Shown: positions 33,505 to 43,210 of the stretch, piece after piece
Numbering within the stretch: position 1 is the first letter of the stretch
Layout: each line of letters begins with the position of its first letter
Assembly (NCBI GenBank): GCA_034722015.1
Contig: JAYENI010000157.1
Location: 1-64,000 of the forward strand
Length of the DNA stretch: 64,000 nucleotides
From: JAJDOJ01 sp034722015
GTDB taxonomy: Bacteria; Pseudomonadota; Gammaproteobacteria; JAJDOJ01
Reading direction: 5' to 3'
Made by a program: the position numbers and the translations under genes
Notes under the pieces: model-generated
Databases searched by the model: none
Told to the model about the DNA's origin: nothing
Seen by the model: only the letters and a program-made list of their open reading frames with translations

Positions 33505-35616
33505 ATGAACGTATCCTCACGTGCCGGTGGTGACAAGCCAACGATTTTTCTCGTCGTCGTGCTGGTGGCGCTGATCGCTGTAGTCGGCGTGGCCGCGGTG
33601 TATATCACGACCCAGGCAAAGCACGAGAGCGAGTACCTCGCGACCGCCTCTGGACTGCAGCTGCTTTCCCAGCGCATGGCGACACTGTCGCTCGAAGCGG
33701 CCTCGGGAACAACAGCGGCGTTCGATCAGCTCGGTCAGGAGCGAGACGCCTTCGACGCTCTGCAGAAGAGGCTGAAAAAAGGGGATCCGGCCGCCAGGCT
33801 ACCCGCCGCACCGGCTGAAATTGCGAGCGAGGTAAACGCGGTCGACGGAGACTGGCAGACTTACCGCAGAAGCATAGACTCCATACTGGCAGGTCAGGAA
33901 ACGATCTCGACCGTTGCTGAATACGTCGAGATCATCCGGGAGACGATGCCTTTCCTGCTGGAGACCTCGGACGAGGTAGTCAGCGTCCTGGTCGATAACA
34001 GGGCGCCACAACAACAGGTCTATATCGCGACCCGTCAATTGATGATCGCACAGCGCATGGAAAACAGCCTCAATCGCGTGCTTGCGGGGACCGAGGCGTC
34101 CGCGACGGCCGCCGGGGAATTCGGTAACGACGCCCGACTGTTCGGCGAGGTGCTTGAGGGATTCGCCAACGGTAGCGAGGAACTGGGGATCAGGAAACTG
34201 ACCAATGTCGAAGTACGGGAGGCGCTGCGTGAGGTGGCCGTGGCCTATGCGGTGGTAAAGGAGCAGGCCGAAGGCATCATCGAATCGTCCACGGAACTGT
34301 CGGAGATCAACGTTGCGGCCAGCGGCATCGAGTCGCAGGGCGCTCTGCTGCTGAGCACAACACAATCTCTCGAGACAGCGATCAGGACATACGGATCGAG
34401 ACTGGAGTTGCTGATGAATGCGGCCGGTGCACTGGCGGCGGCGTCACTTATCGTTCTGATACTCATTGGCTGGAGGCTGGTGCGTGGTGCGCGTATCCGG
34501 GCGGAAGAGTCCGCAGCGCAAAACAACCGGAACCAGCAGGCCATTCTCAGGCTGCTCGACGAAATGGCAACGCTGGCTGACGGTGACCTCACTGCGCACG
34601 CCACCGTTACCGAGGATATCACCGGCGCAATAGCTGACTCCGTGAACTTTTCCATCGATGCGCTGAGGAGTCTCGTCACGACGATCAACGATACCTCGGA
34701 AAGGGTCTCGACGTCCGCGGATCGCGCGCAGCACATCACATCCGATCTCTCGGAGGCCAGTAATACACAGGCCCGTGAGATCGCGGCGGCGTCAGCGGCC
34801 GTGGTGGACATGGCGGACTCGATCGAGCAGGTCTCGAGGAATGCAGGTACGTCGGCGGATGTAGCCCAGCGGGCGGTGGACTTTGCCCACGGCGGTACGA
34901 GCGCCGTGAGCCGTACCATTGACGGCATGGGGACGATCCGTGAGCAGATCCAGGAGACTTCCAAGCGTATCAAGAGGCTCGGTGAAAGCTCGCAGGAAAT
35001 TGGTGACATCGTCGGACTCATCAATGAAATCGCGGATCAGACGAATATCCTCGCCCTGAATGCGGCCATTCAGGCGGCCACGGCCGGTGAGGCTGGCCGT
35101 GGTTTCGCGGTGGTGGCGGACGAGGTGCAGCGTCTGGCGGAACGCGCGGGCAACGCAACGAAACAGATCGAGGTACTGGTCAAGACCATCCAGACCGACA
35201 CCAATGAGGCGGTTATATCCATGGAGCAGAGCACGGCTAATGTGGTGGCCGGCGCGAAACTCGCTGAGGACGCCGGCGAGTCGCTGCAGCAGATCGAGAA
35301 TGTGTCGACCAATTTGTCGGAGTTGATCCAGTCGATATCCCAGTCGGCCCGGCAGCAGGCGACGTCAGCCGCCAACATCACCAACACGATGAACGTGATC
35401 CAGGAGATCACCATGCAGACTTCGGCGGGCACCACCGAAACCGCCGATTCGGTTGGTACGCTCACAGAACTGTCGACTGACCTTAAGGAGTCGGTGGCCG
35501 GCTTCAAGCTGCCGGAGTCCGATGAAGCCGACATGCAGATTCTTGCCGAGGAGCCACCCGCCGAAAGCGACGAGCTTGGTGTGGAGCATCCCGAACCGCA
35601 GCGAGTGCCAGCCTGA
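33505..35616 (+). CDS. pilJ: Methyl-accepting chemotaxis protein PilJ
   Basis: A 703-residue receptor of the Pil-Chp system. TM1 is near residues 14-36 (FLVVVLVALIAVVGVAAVYI), a periplasmic region with PilJ-type repeats (ATRQLMIAQRMENSLNRVL) follows, TM2 is near 305-325 (ALAAASLIVLILIGWRLV), then HAMP and the signalling domain with the tip hairpin NILALNAAIQAATAGEAGRG and FAVVADEVQRLAERAG. The ATG at 33505 has AGGAG upstream. The cognate methyltransferase gene pilK, normally next, is absent. Confidence 0.94.
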   Translation: MNVSSRAGGDKPTIFLVVVLVALIAVVGVAAVYITTQAKHESEYLATASGLQLLSQRMATLSLEAASGTTAAFDQLGQERDAFDALQKRLKKGDPAARLPAAPAEIASEVNAVDGDWQTYRRSIDSILAGQETISTVAEYVEIIRETMPFLLETSDEVVSVLVDNRAPQQQVYIATRQLMIAQRMENSLNRVLAGTEASATAAGEFGNDARLFGEVLEGFANGSEELGIRKLTNVEVREALREVAVAYAVVKEQAEGIIESSTELSEINVAASGIESQGALLLSTTQSLETAIRTYGSRLELLMNAAGALAAASLIVLILIGWRLVRGARIRAEESAAQNNRNQQAILRLLDEMATLADGDLTAHATVTEDITGAIADSVNFSIDALRSLVTTINDTSERVSTSADRAQHITSDLSEASNTQAREIAAASAAVVDMADSIEQVSRNAGTSADVAQRAVDFAHGGTSAVSRTIDGMGTIREQIQETSKRIKRLGESSQEIGDIVGLINEIADQTNILALNAAIQAATAGEAGRGFAVVADEVQRLAERAGNATKQIEVLVKTIQTDTNEAVISMEQSTANVVAGAKLAEDAGESLQQIENVSTNLSELIQSISQSARQQATSAANITNTMNVIQEITMQTSAGTTETADSVGTLTELSTDLKESVAGFKLPESDEADMQILAEEPPAESDELGVEHPEPQRVPA

Positions 35617-35678
35617 TTCCCGCCATGGATCATGGGGCTGTCTGGACTCCCGGAACCCGCGCGGAAAGGTAGCAGCAG

Positions 35679-38600
35679 ATGAAAGCAAGCCACAGTGTCG
35701 AAGGCAACAAGCTGAGTTGGGTCAAGAAGGAGCTCGACGAGCTCCTCAAGGATGCCAGGCTGGCGCTGCAGGACTACATCGAGGAGGACCACGACGTTTA
35801 CCAGCTCGATGAGGTGGTTGCGTTGCTCAGGCAGGCCGGCGGCACGCTGCAGATGGTCGAGGTCAAGGGTGCCGCGATATTGTCGCGGGAGATGGTGGAT
35901 CTCACCATCGCGCTCAAGGAAGGCAAGGTTGAGCAGCGGGACGAGGCGTTCGAGCAGCTGTTGAGTTCCGTAATGAAGCTGCAGGACTATCTCGATCACG
36001 TCGAGGCGGGGAATCGGGACGTGCCGGCGGTATTGCTGCCGCTATTGAATGATATGAGGAGCGCTCGCGGCGCCGACCCGATGACCGGGAAGGTCCTGTT
36101 CTTTCCCGAGCTTGGCGACATTGATCCGGATATCGATACCGGAACGATCGGAGACATCCAGGCCGACTTTCCGGCATTGCGGCAAACCTTTCAGGTGGGT
36201 CTTCTGGGCTGGTTTCGGGGAGACGACGCCAAGGGAAACCTGGCCAGAATGCTCACCGTCACGGCAAGGCTCTACCGGGATGCAGAGACTCCGGCGGCCA
36301 GGCGACTGTGGGCGGCAAGCAGTGCGCTGACCGAGGCGCTGGCGATGGAAGGCCTCGAAGCGGGTGTGACGGTCAAGAATCTCCTCGGGCGTGTGGACCG
36401 CGAGATCAGGGAGTTGATCGATGTCGGTGAGGCGGGTGTCGACGATGCACTGCGTGAGGATCTGATCAAGAATCTACTCTATTACGTTGCACAGGCCGAC
36501 GAGCGGGGTCGTTTTGTATCCGCGGTAAAAGCACAGTTTTCCCTGAGTCAGGTCCTGCCCGATGAGCAGGAGCTGGAAAAGGTGAGGGAGCGACTGTCTG
36601 GCCCAGGGGCCGAGGTCCTGGCCGCGGTGTCGGACGCCGTACGCGAGGACCTGGCCGAGGTAAAGGACAACCTCGAGATCTTTTTTGCCCAGGGGCAGAA
36701 AAACACCGGTGACCTCGACGCGGTCATCATGCGGCTTCACCGTATTGCCGACACGCTGGGCATGCTCGGCTTGGGCACTGCCCGCGAAAAGGTCATGAAC
36801 CAGGCGGATATCGTCAACCAGATCGTCAGCGGTGAAAGCGGTTCGAGCGAAATTGCGATCATGAATATGGCGACCGTGGTCATCAATGTCGAAAGCGCGC
36901 TCGACGATTTCGTGTCGTTTCGATCGCCGCAGGACGAGGCGGCCGGCGACGTTTTCAGTACCGGCGTGCTGCCCCCGGCCGAGGTGCTCAAACTTCGCGA
37001 GACACTTGTCGGCGAGGTGCTCCACGACATCGAAACGATCAAGGATTCGATCATCGAGTATACGTCCGCGCCTGATCAGAAAGAGCGCCTGGGTGCCGTG
37101 CCGGTGACGTTGGACAATCTCTCCGGCGCGCTCGTCGTGGCAAATGCGCAGGCGGTGGCGCCATTGCTAAAATCCATTCGCGACTATGTCAGCGAGCGGA
37201 TACTCGAAGGCGGTGAGACGCCGGATCCGCTGGCTCTGGAACACCTCGCCGATGCGGTTTCCAGCGCCGAGTATTACATTGAGTCCCTGAAAAACCAGGG
37301 TCGAAGCATTGACGCAATACTCGAGCCCGGAGAGTCGGGCATGGCACGGCTCGGGTATCCGGTCCAGGCGGTCCCGCTTTCGAACCAGGAAGTGGAGGAG
37401 GCGCCATCGGTCCTGGATCTCCCGTACGACTCGACCGGGACGTTCGGTGACGTTGTGGCGCTGGAGGACGAGGTCAAGAAGACGGTTGTACCGTTGACTC
37501 CCCAGGAGTCCGCTTCAGAAGAAATGCTCGTGGTTGCGACCGACACGGGTGTTGGCGACACCAAGGCGAGCGGTGCCCCGGGAGATGAGTATCGTGATCT
37601 CGTCGTGCTCGAAAAAGGCGCAGACGACGAGATTCTGGAGATCTTCCTCGAAGAGGCCGACGAGGTCGTGGGGCAGGTCGTCGAATTGTTTCCTGAGTGG
37701 CGCCGTGACACGGACGACGACGAGACCCTGGTGACTATTCGGCGCATGTTCCACACGCTGAAAGGCAGTGGCCGAATGGTCGGCGCCGGAGTCATCGCAG
37801 AGTTCTCCTGGGCTTACGAGAACCTGATAAATCGTGTGCTCGACAATACGGTTGCTCCGGGTCCGGAGCTGATGGAAGCGATGACCAGTGCGGTAGACAT
37901 GCTTCCGCAGTTGGTAGAACAGATCAAGGGGGAAGGTGAACCGGACAAGGACGTGTTCTTCATGATGGCTGTAGCCCATGCGCTGAGCAAACCGGGAACG
38001 CCTGTGCCCGAGCAGGAACCCGCCGGGGAAGTGGCGGGGAGGGGGCCCGAGGGTCCTGCGGAAGCGGAGGAGGCCTGGGAGGCGTTGAAGGAAGTGTTCG
38101 GTGGGGACGTCGGCGAGGTGAAGACGGAAGTCAGCGAGCCGGCTGCCGAAGAAGGCGAAGAGCCGGTCGAACGTAAAGCCAAGGATAAGGCGAAGGCCAA
38201 GGGCAAACTCAAAGGCAAGGCCAAAGCGAAAGCCAAACCCAAAGGCAAGGCCAAGGCCAAGGCTAAAGCCAGCCCCGTTGTCGATGAGACGCCTCAACCT
38301 GCAGATCGGGTTGTTGAGGTGGATCTCCAGCCATTCGCCGAGCCTCCAATTCTGGAAAGGCCGGAACCCGAAGTTGTGTCCGGCGCGGAAGAAGTGGAGT
38401 TGCCGCTGGTAGCTGAGGGCGGGTTCGACCCCGAGTTGCTGGAGATATTCCTGACGGAGGCCACTCAGCACCAGCGCGATTTCGATTCCCTGATCCAGGC
38501 GAGCGTCAAGCAACGGGCGAGACTGCCCTTGAGTGACGAGTTGCTGCGAGCGGTGCATACCCTCAATGGCAGCGCCAGGACCACTGGCGTCCCCGCGATA

Positions 38601-41600
38601 CATGAACTGTGCAGTCCTCTTGAGGCATACCTGCAATCGAGGAAGCAAAAATTCGCTACCGTAGGGGAGCCTGCCTTTGAAACGGTAGAGGCCGTCGCCA
38701 CAGAAATTGGCAGGGTGCTGGGCGTACTCAGGGACGCTCCGGCCAACGTTTCCGTCGACGGGGAACTGCGCGCGCGTATCGACACGATGGCCGAGGAGAT
38801 GATTCGGTCCGTAGAAGGCGCGGCGGCGCCAGTGGAAGATGCGGCGGTGGCCCTGCCGGAACCCCCGGTTGTGACGGAGTGCGTGATGCCCGCTGCGACG
38901 CTTCCGGGAACACCGGACATGCCGGGCGAACAGGACCAGGAACTGGCTGAGCTGTTTCTGGAGGAGGCGACCGACGTCATGGAGGTCGGAGACCGTGCCC
39001 TGCAGGCGTGGTCGGAAAATGCCGACGATCGGGAAGCGGTCACCGAACTGCAGCGTCAGCTGCACACACTCAAGGGTGGGGCGCGCATGGTGGGCTACCC
39101 GAAGAGTATCGGTGACCTGAGCCATGCCCTGGAGTCCATGATTGTCGAGGTTGCCGACGGTCGTTTATCGGGCGGTCGGGAAATGTTCGACATGATGCAC
39201 CGGTCCTTTGATCGCATCAGTGACATGCTCGACCACGCACGGCAGGGGCAACCGGTCTATGCAGACGCCGCGCTGATCGCGGAGATTGCCGGTTTGCGAG
39301 GAGAAACCGAACCCGCCGAAGCGCAGGGTCCATTACCCGATATGCCGGGCGAACAGGACCAGGAACTGGCGGAGTTGTTTCTGGAGGAGGCGACCGACCT
39401 CATGGAGGTCGGGGACCGCGCCCTGCAGGCGTGGTCGGAGAAGACCGATGATCGCGAAGCGGTCACCGAACTGCAGCGTCAACTGCACACGCTCAAGGGC
39501 GGGGCGCGCATGGTGGGCTACCCGAAGAGCATCGGTGACCTGAGTCATGCCCTGGAGTCCATGATTGTCGAGGTTGCCGAGGGGCGCCTGTCGGGGAATT
39601 CCGACATGTTCGGTTTGTTGCGCCGGGCATTCGACGGCATCAGTGACATGCTCGACCAGGCGAGGCAGGGGAATCCGGTCTACCCGGCCGTCGGGATACT
39701 GGAGGAAATCGCGCGCCTCCGCGGGGAAGAGCCGGTATTCGAACCGGCGCCGGTACAGCAAGGGCCTGAAGTTCAGGAGGCGCCGCCGGTTGCGGGAACG
39801 CCAAGGTCTCCGCAGCCTTCGGCGCCTCAGGAAGTCATTCGCGTCAAGTCGGACCTGCTGGACAATCTGGTAAACAACGCCGGCGAGGTCAATATTTACC
39901 ACTCGCGGCTCGAGCAACAGATATCGTCTTTCGGTTTCAATCTCTGGGAGCTCGAACAAACAGTAGAGCGATTGCGAAAGCAACTGCGCCAGATGGATAT
40001 CGAGACCGAAACGCAAATTCTGTATCGCTACGATCAGGATCCGCAAAAGCCAGGACATGAGGCGGATTTTGATCCCCTGGAACTTGACCGATACTCGACC
40101 CTGCAGCAGCTGTCACGATCACTGGGCGAGAGTGTCAATGACCTGATCAGCATCAAGGATATGTTGAGGGACGTCGTCCGAGACTCCGAGACGCTGCTTC
40201 TGCAGCAATCCAGGGTCAGTACGGATCTGCAGGAAGGATTGATGCGGACCCGAATGGTTCAGTTCGCGGGTCTTGCGCCGCGCTTGCGCCGTGTCGCCCG
40301 GCAGACCGCGCACGAACTGGGGAAAAAGGTCGACGTTCATATCATGGGCGAGACCAACGAACTTGACCGGTCCGTCCTGGACAGGATGGTGGCGCCGCTG
40401 GAGCACATGATCCGGAATTCAATCTCACATGGACTGGAAATCCCGGAGAAACGCAGAAAGGCCGGTAAACCGGAAACCGGTAACGTACGGATCAGTGTTG
40501 ACCGGGATGGCGCCGAGATTGTCGTTCGGGTAGCGGATGACGGTGGTGGCATCGACCTGGAGGCCGTGCGTGCCAAGGCATACAAGCAGGGTCTGATTGG
40601 TGACAGCGACAAGCTGTCCAATCACGATGTCATGCAGCTAATCCTGGAGTCCGGATTCAGCACGGCGGGTGAAGTCACCCAGATCGCGGGACGCGGTGTC
40701 GGCATGGATGTCGTCGTTAGCGAAATCAAGCAGTTGAACGGTACCCTGACCATTGACTCCACACGCGGTGTCGGTACGGTATTCACTGTGCGGCTGCCCT
40801 TCACCCTGGCGATCAACCAGGCCCTGCTGGTTCAGTTGGGTGAAGACGTGTTTGCCGTCCCGCTGACGAGTATCGAGGGTATCGTGAGAATCAGCGCCGA
40901 GGACCTCGGTGATCGGTACGAGCAGGAAGGCGCCATATATGAGTACGCCGGCAATGCCTATGAACTGAAGTATCTAGGGACGGTGCTTGGATTGCATCAA
41001 CCCGATCTGAGTGACCCTTCGAGGATGTATCCCGTGCTTCTGGTCAGATCAGGTGATTTCCGGGCCGGTTTGCAGGTGGACGGCCTGATCGGCAACCGCG
41101 AGGTCGTCGTGAAATCGCTTGGTCCCCAGGTCAGCAAGGCCAGGGGGATATCCGGCGCAACGATTCTCGGTGACGGGCGCGTTGTGCTGATTCTCGATGT
41201 CGCCGGCCTGGTACGCGTCGGGGCGGGGGTCAAGTTCGACTATATTTCCGACAGGCCGCCGGTCGTTTCGGAGGTGCAGACGATCATGGTGATCGACGAC
41301 TCCATCACCATTCGCAAGGTTACCTCGCGAATGCTCGAGCGCAATAACTTCGCCGTAATGACGGCGAAAGACGGCGTCGACGCGGTGAGTCAACTGCAGG
41401 AGCAGAAGCCTGATCTCATGCTGATGGATATCGAGATGCCGCGCATGGATGGTTACGAACTTGCGACGCACGTTCGTAACAACCCGGATCTGAAGGATAT
41501 CCCGATTATCATGATCACGTCGCGAACAGGCCAGAAACACAGACAGAGGGCGGAGAACATCGGTGTCAACAAGTATCTGGGCAAACCCTATCAGGAGAGC

Positions 41601-41633
41601 GACCTGCTTGGATCCATCAAGGAGCTGCTCTAG
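35679..41633 (+). CDS. chpA: ChpA: multi-Hpt hybrid chemotaxis histidine kinase
   Basis: A 1984-residue CheA-type kinase. Four phospho-acceptor histidines are visible in Hpt motifs: FHTLKGSGRM (His692), VHTLNGSARTTG (His960), LHTLKGGARMVG (His1129) and again (His1270). A Lys/Ala-rich linker lies at about 831-866. From about residue 1385 follow the dimerisation helices, the ATPase domain (HMIRNSISHGLE, VADDGGGIDL, GRGVGMDVV), a CheW-like domain (about 1710-1850) and a C-terminal receiver (IMVIDDSITIRKV, LMLMDIEMPRMDGYE). The first 600 residues match the histidine-poor N-terminus of ChpA. It is shorter than the P. aeruginosa protein (about 2470). Hpt 3 and 4 are near-identical tandem copies. 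Confidence 0.95.
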   Translation: MKASHSVEGNKLSWVKKELDELLKDARLALQDYIEEDHDVYQLDEVVALLRQAGGTLQMVEVKGAAILSREMVDLTIALKEGKVEQRDEAFEQLLSSVMKLQDYLDHVEAGNRDVPAVLLPLLNDMRSARGADPMTGKVLFFPELGDIDPDIDTGTIGDIQADFPALRQTFQVGLLGWFRGDDAKGNLARMLTVTARLYRDAETPAARRLWAASSALTEALAMEGLEAGVTVKNLLGRVDREIRELIDVGEAGVDDALREDLIKNLLYYVAQADERGRFVSAVKAQFSLSQVLPDEQELEKVRERLSGPGAEVLAAVSDAVREDLAEVKDNLEIFFAQGQKNTGDLDAVIMRLHRIADTLGMLGLGTAREKVMNQADIVNQIVSGESGSSEIAIMNMATVVINVESALDDFVSFRSPQDEAAGDVFSTGVLPPAEVLKLRETLVGEVLHDIETIKDSIIEYTSAPDQKERLGAVPVTLDNLSGALVVANAQAVAPLLKSIRDYVSERILEGGETPDPLALEHLADAVSSAEYYIESLKNQGRSIDAILEPGESGMARLGYPVQAVPLSNQEVEEAPSVLDLPYDSTGTFGDVVALEDEVKKTVVPLTPQESASEEMLVVATDTGVGDTKASGAPGDEYRDLVVLEKGADDEILEIFLEEADEVVGQVVELFPEWRRDTDDDETLVTIRRMFHTLKGSGRMVGAGVIAEFSWAYENLINRVLDNTVAPGPELMEAMTSAVDMLPQLVEQIKGEGEPDKDVFFMMAVAHALSKPGTPVPEQEPAGEVAGRGPEGPAEAEEAWEALKEVFGGDVGEVKTEVSEPAAEEGEEPVERKAKDKAKAKGKLKGKAKAKAKPKGKAKAKAKASPVVDETPQPADRVVEVDLQPFAEPPILERPEPEVVSGAEEVELPLVAEGGFDPELLEIFLTEATQHQRDFDSLIQASVKQRARLPLSDELLRAVHTLNGSARTTGVPAIHELCSPLEAYLQSRKQKFATVGEPAFETVEAVATEIGRVLGVLRDAPANVSVDGELRARIDTMAEEMIRSVEGAAAPVEDAAVALPEPPVVTECVMPAATLPGTPDMPGEQDQELAELFLEEATDVMEVGDRALQAWSENADDREAVTELQRQLHTLKGGARMVGYPKSIGDLSHALESMIVEVADGRLSGGREMFDMMHRSFDRISDMLDHARQGQPVYADAALIAEIAGLRGETEPAEAQGPLPDMPGEQDQELAELFLEEATDLMEVGDRALQAWSEKTDDREAVTELQRQLHTLKGGARMVGYPKSIGDLSHALESMIVEVAEGRLSGNSDMFGLLRRAFDGISDMLDQARQGNPVYPAVGILEEIARLRGEEPVFEPAPVQQGPEVQEAPPVAGTPRSPQPSAPQEVIRVKSDLLDNLVNNAGEVNIYHSRLEQQISSFGFNLWELEQTVERLRKQLRQMDIETETQILYRYDQDPQKPGHEADFDPLELDRYSTLQQLSRSLGESVNDLISIKDMLRDVVRDSETLLLQQSRVSTDLQEGLMRTRMVQFAGLAPRLRRVARQTAHELGKKVDVHIMGETNELDRSVLDRMVAPLEHMIRNSISHGLEIPEKRRKAGKPETGNVRISVDRDGAEIVVRVADDGGGIDLEAVRAKAYKQGLIGDSDKLSNHDVMQLILESGFSTAGEVTQIAGRGVGMDVVVSEIKQLNGTLTIDSTRGVGTVFTVRLPFTLAINQALLVQLGEDVFAVPLTSIEGIVRISAEDLGDRYEQEGAIYEYAGNAYELKYLGTVLGLHQPDLSDPSRMYPVLLVRSGDFRAGLQVDGLIGNREVVVKSLGPQVSKARGISGATILGDGRVVLILDVAGLVRVGAGVKFDYISDRPPVVSEVQTIMVIDDSITIRKVTSRMLERNNFAVMTAKDGVDAVSQLQEQKPDLMLMDIEMPRMDGYELATHVRNNPDLKDIPIIMITSRTGQKHRQRAENIGVNKYLGKPYQESDLLGSIKELL

Positions 41634-41743
41634 TTTGTCACTTGAGTTACGTCGCGATGAGGCCGGGATTGTAACGACGGGCCGATTGCTTTGTGGCGAT
41701 CGGATGGGGCCCAGGCCTACGTCGGTATCAGGACTGCAACAAT

Positions 41744-42214
41744 ATGGCTGAATCAATCGTTCAGGTTAGTTCCCTTCTCCTGCCGATGCGCGGGTTCAAT
41801 CTCGTGCTGCCGCATGCCAATATTGCCGAAGTGCTGCAGGGAGTCGAGTTCGAGTCGTCCAGCGACGATATTCCATGGCTCGTCGGTAGTTTCGAGTGGC
41901 GAGGGATCAGGATCCCCGTGGTTTCTTTCGAGACCCTGTGCGGTCGCGAGTCGGGCCCGACCGGTAAAGCGGCGGCCTGCGTCGTTGTGTACGGTCTGGA
42001 AGGGATTGGCGATCTGCAATTCTACGCCCTGGAGTTGCAAGCGCTTCCCCGTCCGATGGTGCTCGATGCCGACCGCGTAGAGTCGGTCAGCGACGATTCC
42101 GGGGATCGGAACGCCTTCGTCGCCCAAAACGTCCTGGTTGCGGGGCAGCCGGGCATCATCCCGGAACTGGCTGGCGTCGAGCGAGGAATCGTGGCAGACC
42201 GCCTGGGCGGGTAA
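41744..42214 (+). CDS. chpC: ChpC-like CheW-domain adaptor
   Basis: A 156-residue CheW-like protein: IVQVSSLLLPMRGFNLVLPH, IPWLVGSFEWRGIRIPVVSF (the CheW core motif) and LDADRVESVSDD. It follows chpA by 110 bp. In P. aeruginosa chpB (a CheB methylesterase) lies between chpA and chpC; that gene is missing here. The ATG at 41744 is used; a GTG or other upstream codon at 41693 adds unconvincing residues. Confidence 0.82.
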   Translation: MAESIVQVSSLLLPMRGFNLVLPHANIAEVLQGVEFESSSDDIPWLVGSFEWRGIRIPVVSFETLCGRESGPTGKAAACVVVYGLEGIGDLQFYALELQALPRPMVLDADRVESVSDDSGDRNAFVAQNVLVAGQPGIIPELAGVERGIVADRLGG

Positions 42215-42237
42215 TATCCGTTCCGGGCGAAAGCTAA

Positions 42238-42394
42238 GGCGATTTCTGTCAAATGACATACCATCCTGCTTGTCTTTTCGTCCGTCCCCTGTGTTGCGAC
42301 AACCGTTCCATCGTTCGACTATGCAACTGTTCTCGCGCCTTGAAGGCGAACGAAAATCCGGCGCAATCTGGTACGTCATTTTCCGGCAATCGCC
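42238..42394 (+). repeat. Dispersed palindromic repeat, full-length copy 9
   Basis: 157 bp, forward orientation, flanked by TAA on both sides (42235-42237, 42395-42397). It lies between convergent chpC and rsmE. The central stem here has a one-sided change (CATCG/CTATG), an uncompensated mutation. Confidence 0.9.
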
Positions 42395-42404
42395 TAACGG
42401 CACG

Positions 42405-43145
42405 CTAGAAGTCCCCCCACAGCGTTTGTGCCGCCGCCATCGCGGCAACAGCCGCCGTCTCGGCTCTCAGCGTTCTGGGTCCCAGGCGCACACTCCGGAA
42501 TCCGGCCTGTTGGCACTGTTCGATCTCGTGCCGGGTAAGCCCGCCTTCCGGACCGCAAGCCAGCGTCAATTGCTCAGGCGGCTCATCTGTGTCAAGAAAT
42601 CCCGAACTGGCTGCAGGGTCCAGCACGAAGGTATTTTTACCGTTGGCGTCAGCCAGCGCGTCAGCCAGCGCGTCGGCCAGATGCAGCGGAGGCCGCAGCC
42701 GGGGCAGCCGGGATCTGCCGCACTGCTCGCAGGCGCTGATGACCACTCCTCGCCAATGAATGTGCTTGCGTTCAAGCCGCGAACCCTGGACAGGTCGTTC
42801 CGATCGCTCGGTCCATATCGGCTGGATGTCATTGATCCCCAGTTCAACCGTTTTCTGCAATGCATAGTCCATGCGGTCGCCGCGAAGGACGCTTTGCATC
42901 AGCCCGGCCGTCAACCCGGACTCGGTATCGACGGGGATCCGGTCGCCCGGGGTCACCGTGGCGCCGCGGCGATCGACCTGTGTGATGATGGCGACACGTT
43001 CGGTGCCGTTTCCGTCGAACACCCGCACCTGTGTCCCTGATTTCAGACGCAGCACGTTGATGAGATGGTGGTGTGCGCGCGGATCCAGGCGGATTTGCAA
43101 ATCCTTCTCCAGCGCGCCGTCGACATAGATGCGTGGAATGCGCAT
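42405..43145 (-). CDS. rsmE: 16S rRNA m3U1498 methyltransferase RsmE
   Basis: A 246-residue SPOUT methyltransferase. The N-terminal PUA-like domain (PRIYVDGALEKD, HHHLINVLRLKSGTQVRVFDG) and the C-terminal knot (LTLACGPEGGLTRHEIEQC, VRLGPRTLRAETAAVAAMA) are intact. It modifies U1498 of 16S rRNA. A short in-frame duplication (ADALADALADA, near 42650-42675) sits in the linker. Last gene of metK-ahcY-metF-rsmE. Confidence 0.95.
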   Translation of the reverse strand: MRIPRIYVDGALEKDLQIRLDPRAHHHLINVLRLKSGTQVRVFDGNGTERVAIITQVDRRGATVTPGDRIPVDTESGLTAGLMQSVLRGDRMDYALQKTVELGINDIQPIWTERSERPVQGSRLERKHIHWRGVVISACEQCGRSRLPRLRPPLHLADALADALADANGKNTFVLDPAASSGFLDTDEPPEQLTLACGPEGGLTRHEIEQCQQAGFRSVRLGPRTLRAETAAVAAMAAAQTLWGDF

Positions 43146-43210
43146 ACAGGATCCTGGAATTTCGTTTTGAATGGCCGGGTGCTATCCCGTGAATCGAATA
43201 CGCGTGACAG

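Noticed and set aside
42650..42675. Short tandem duplication in rsmE (ADALADALADA)
   Set aside because: It is an in-frame slippage-type repeat in a linker and does not affect the conserved domains.
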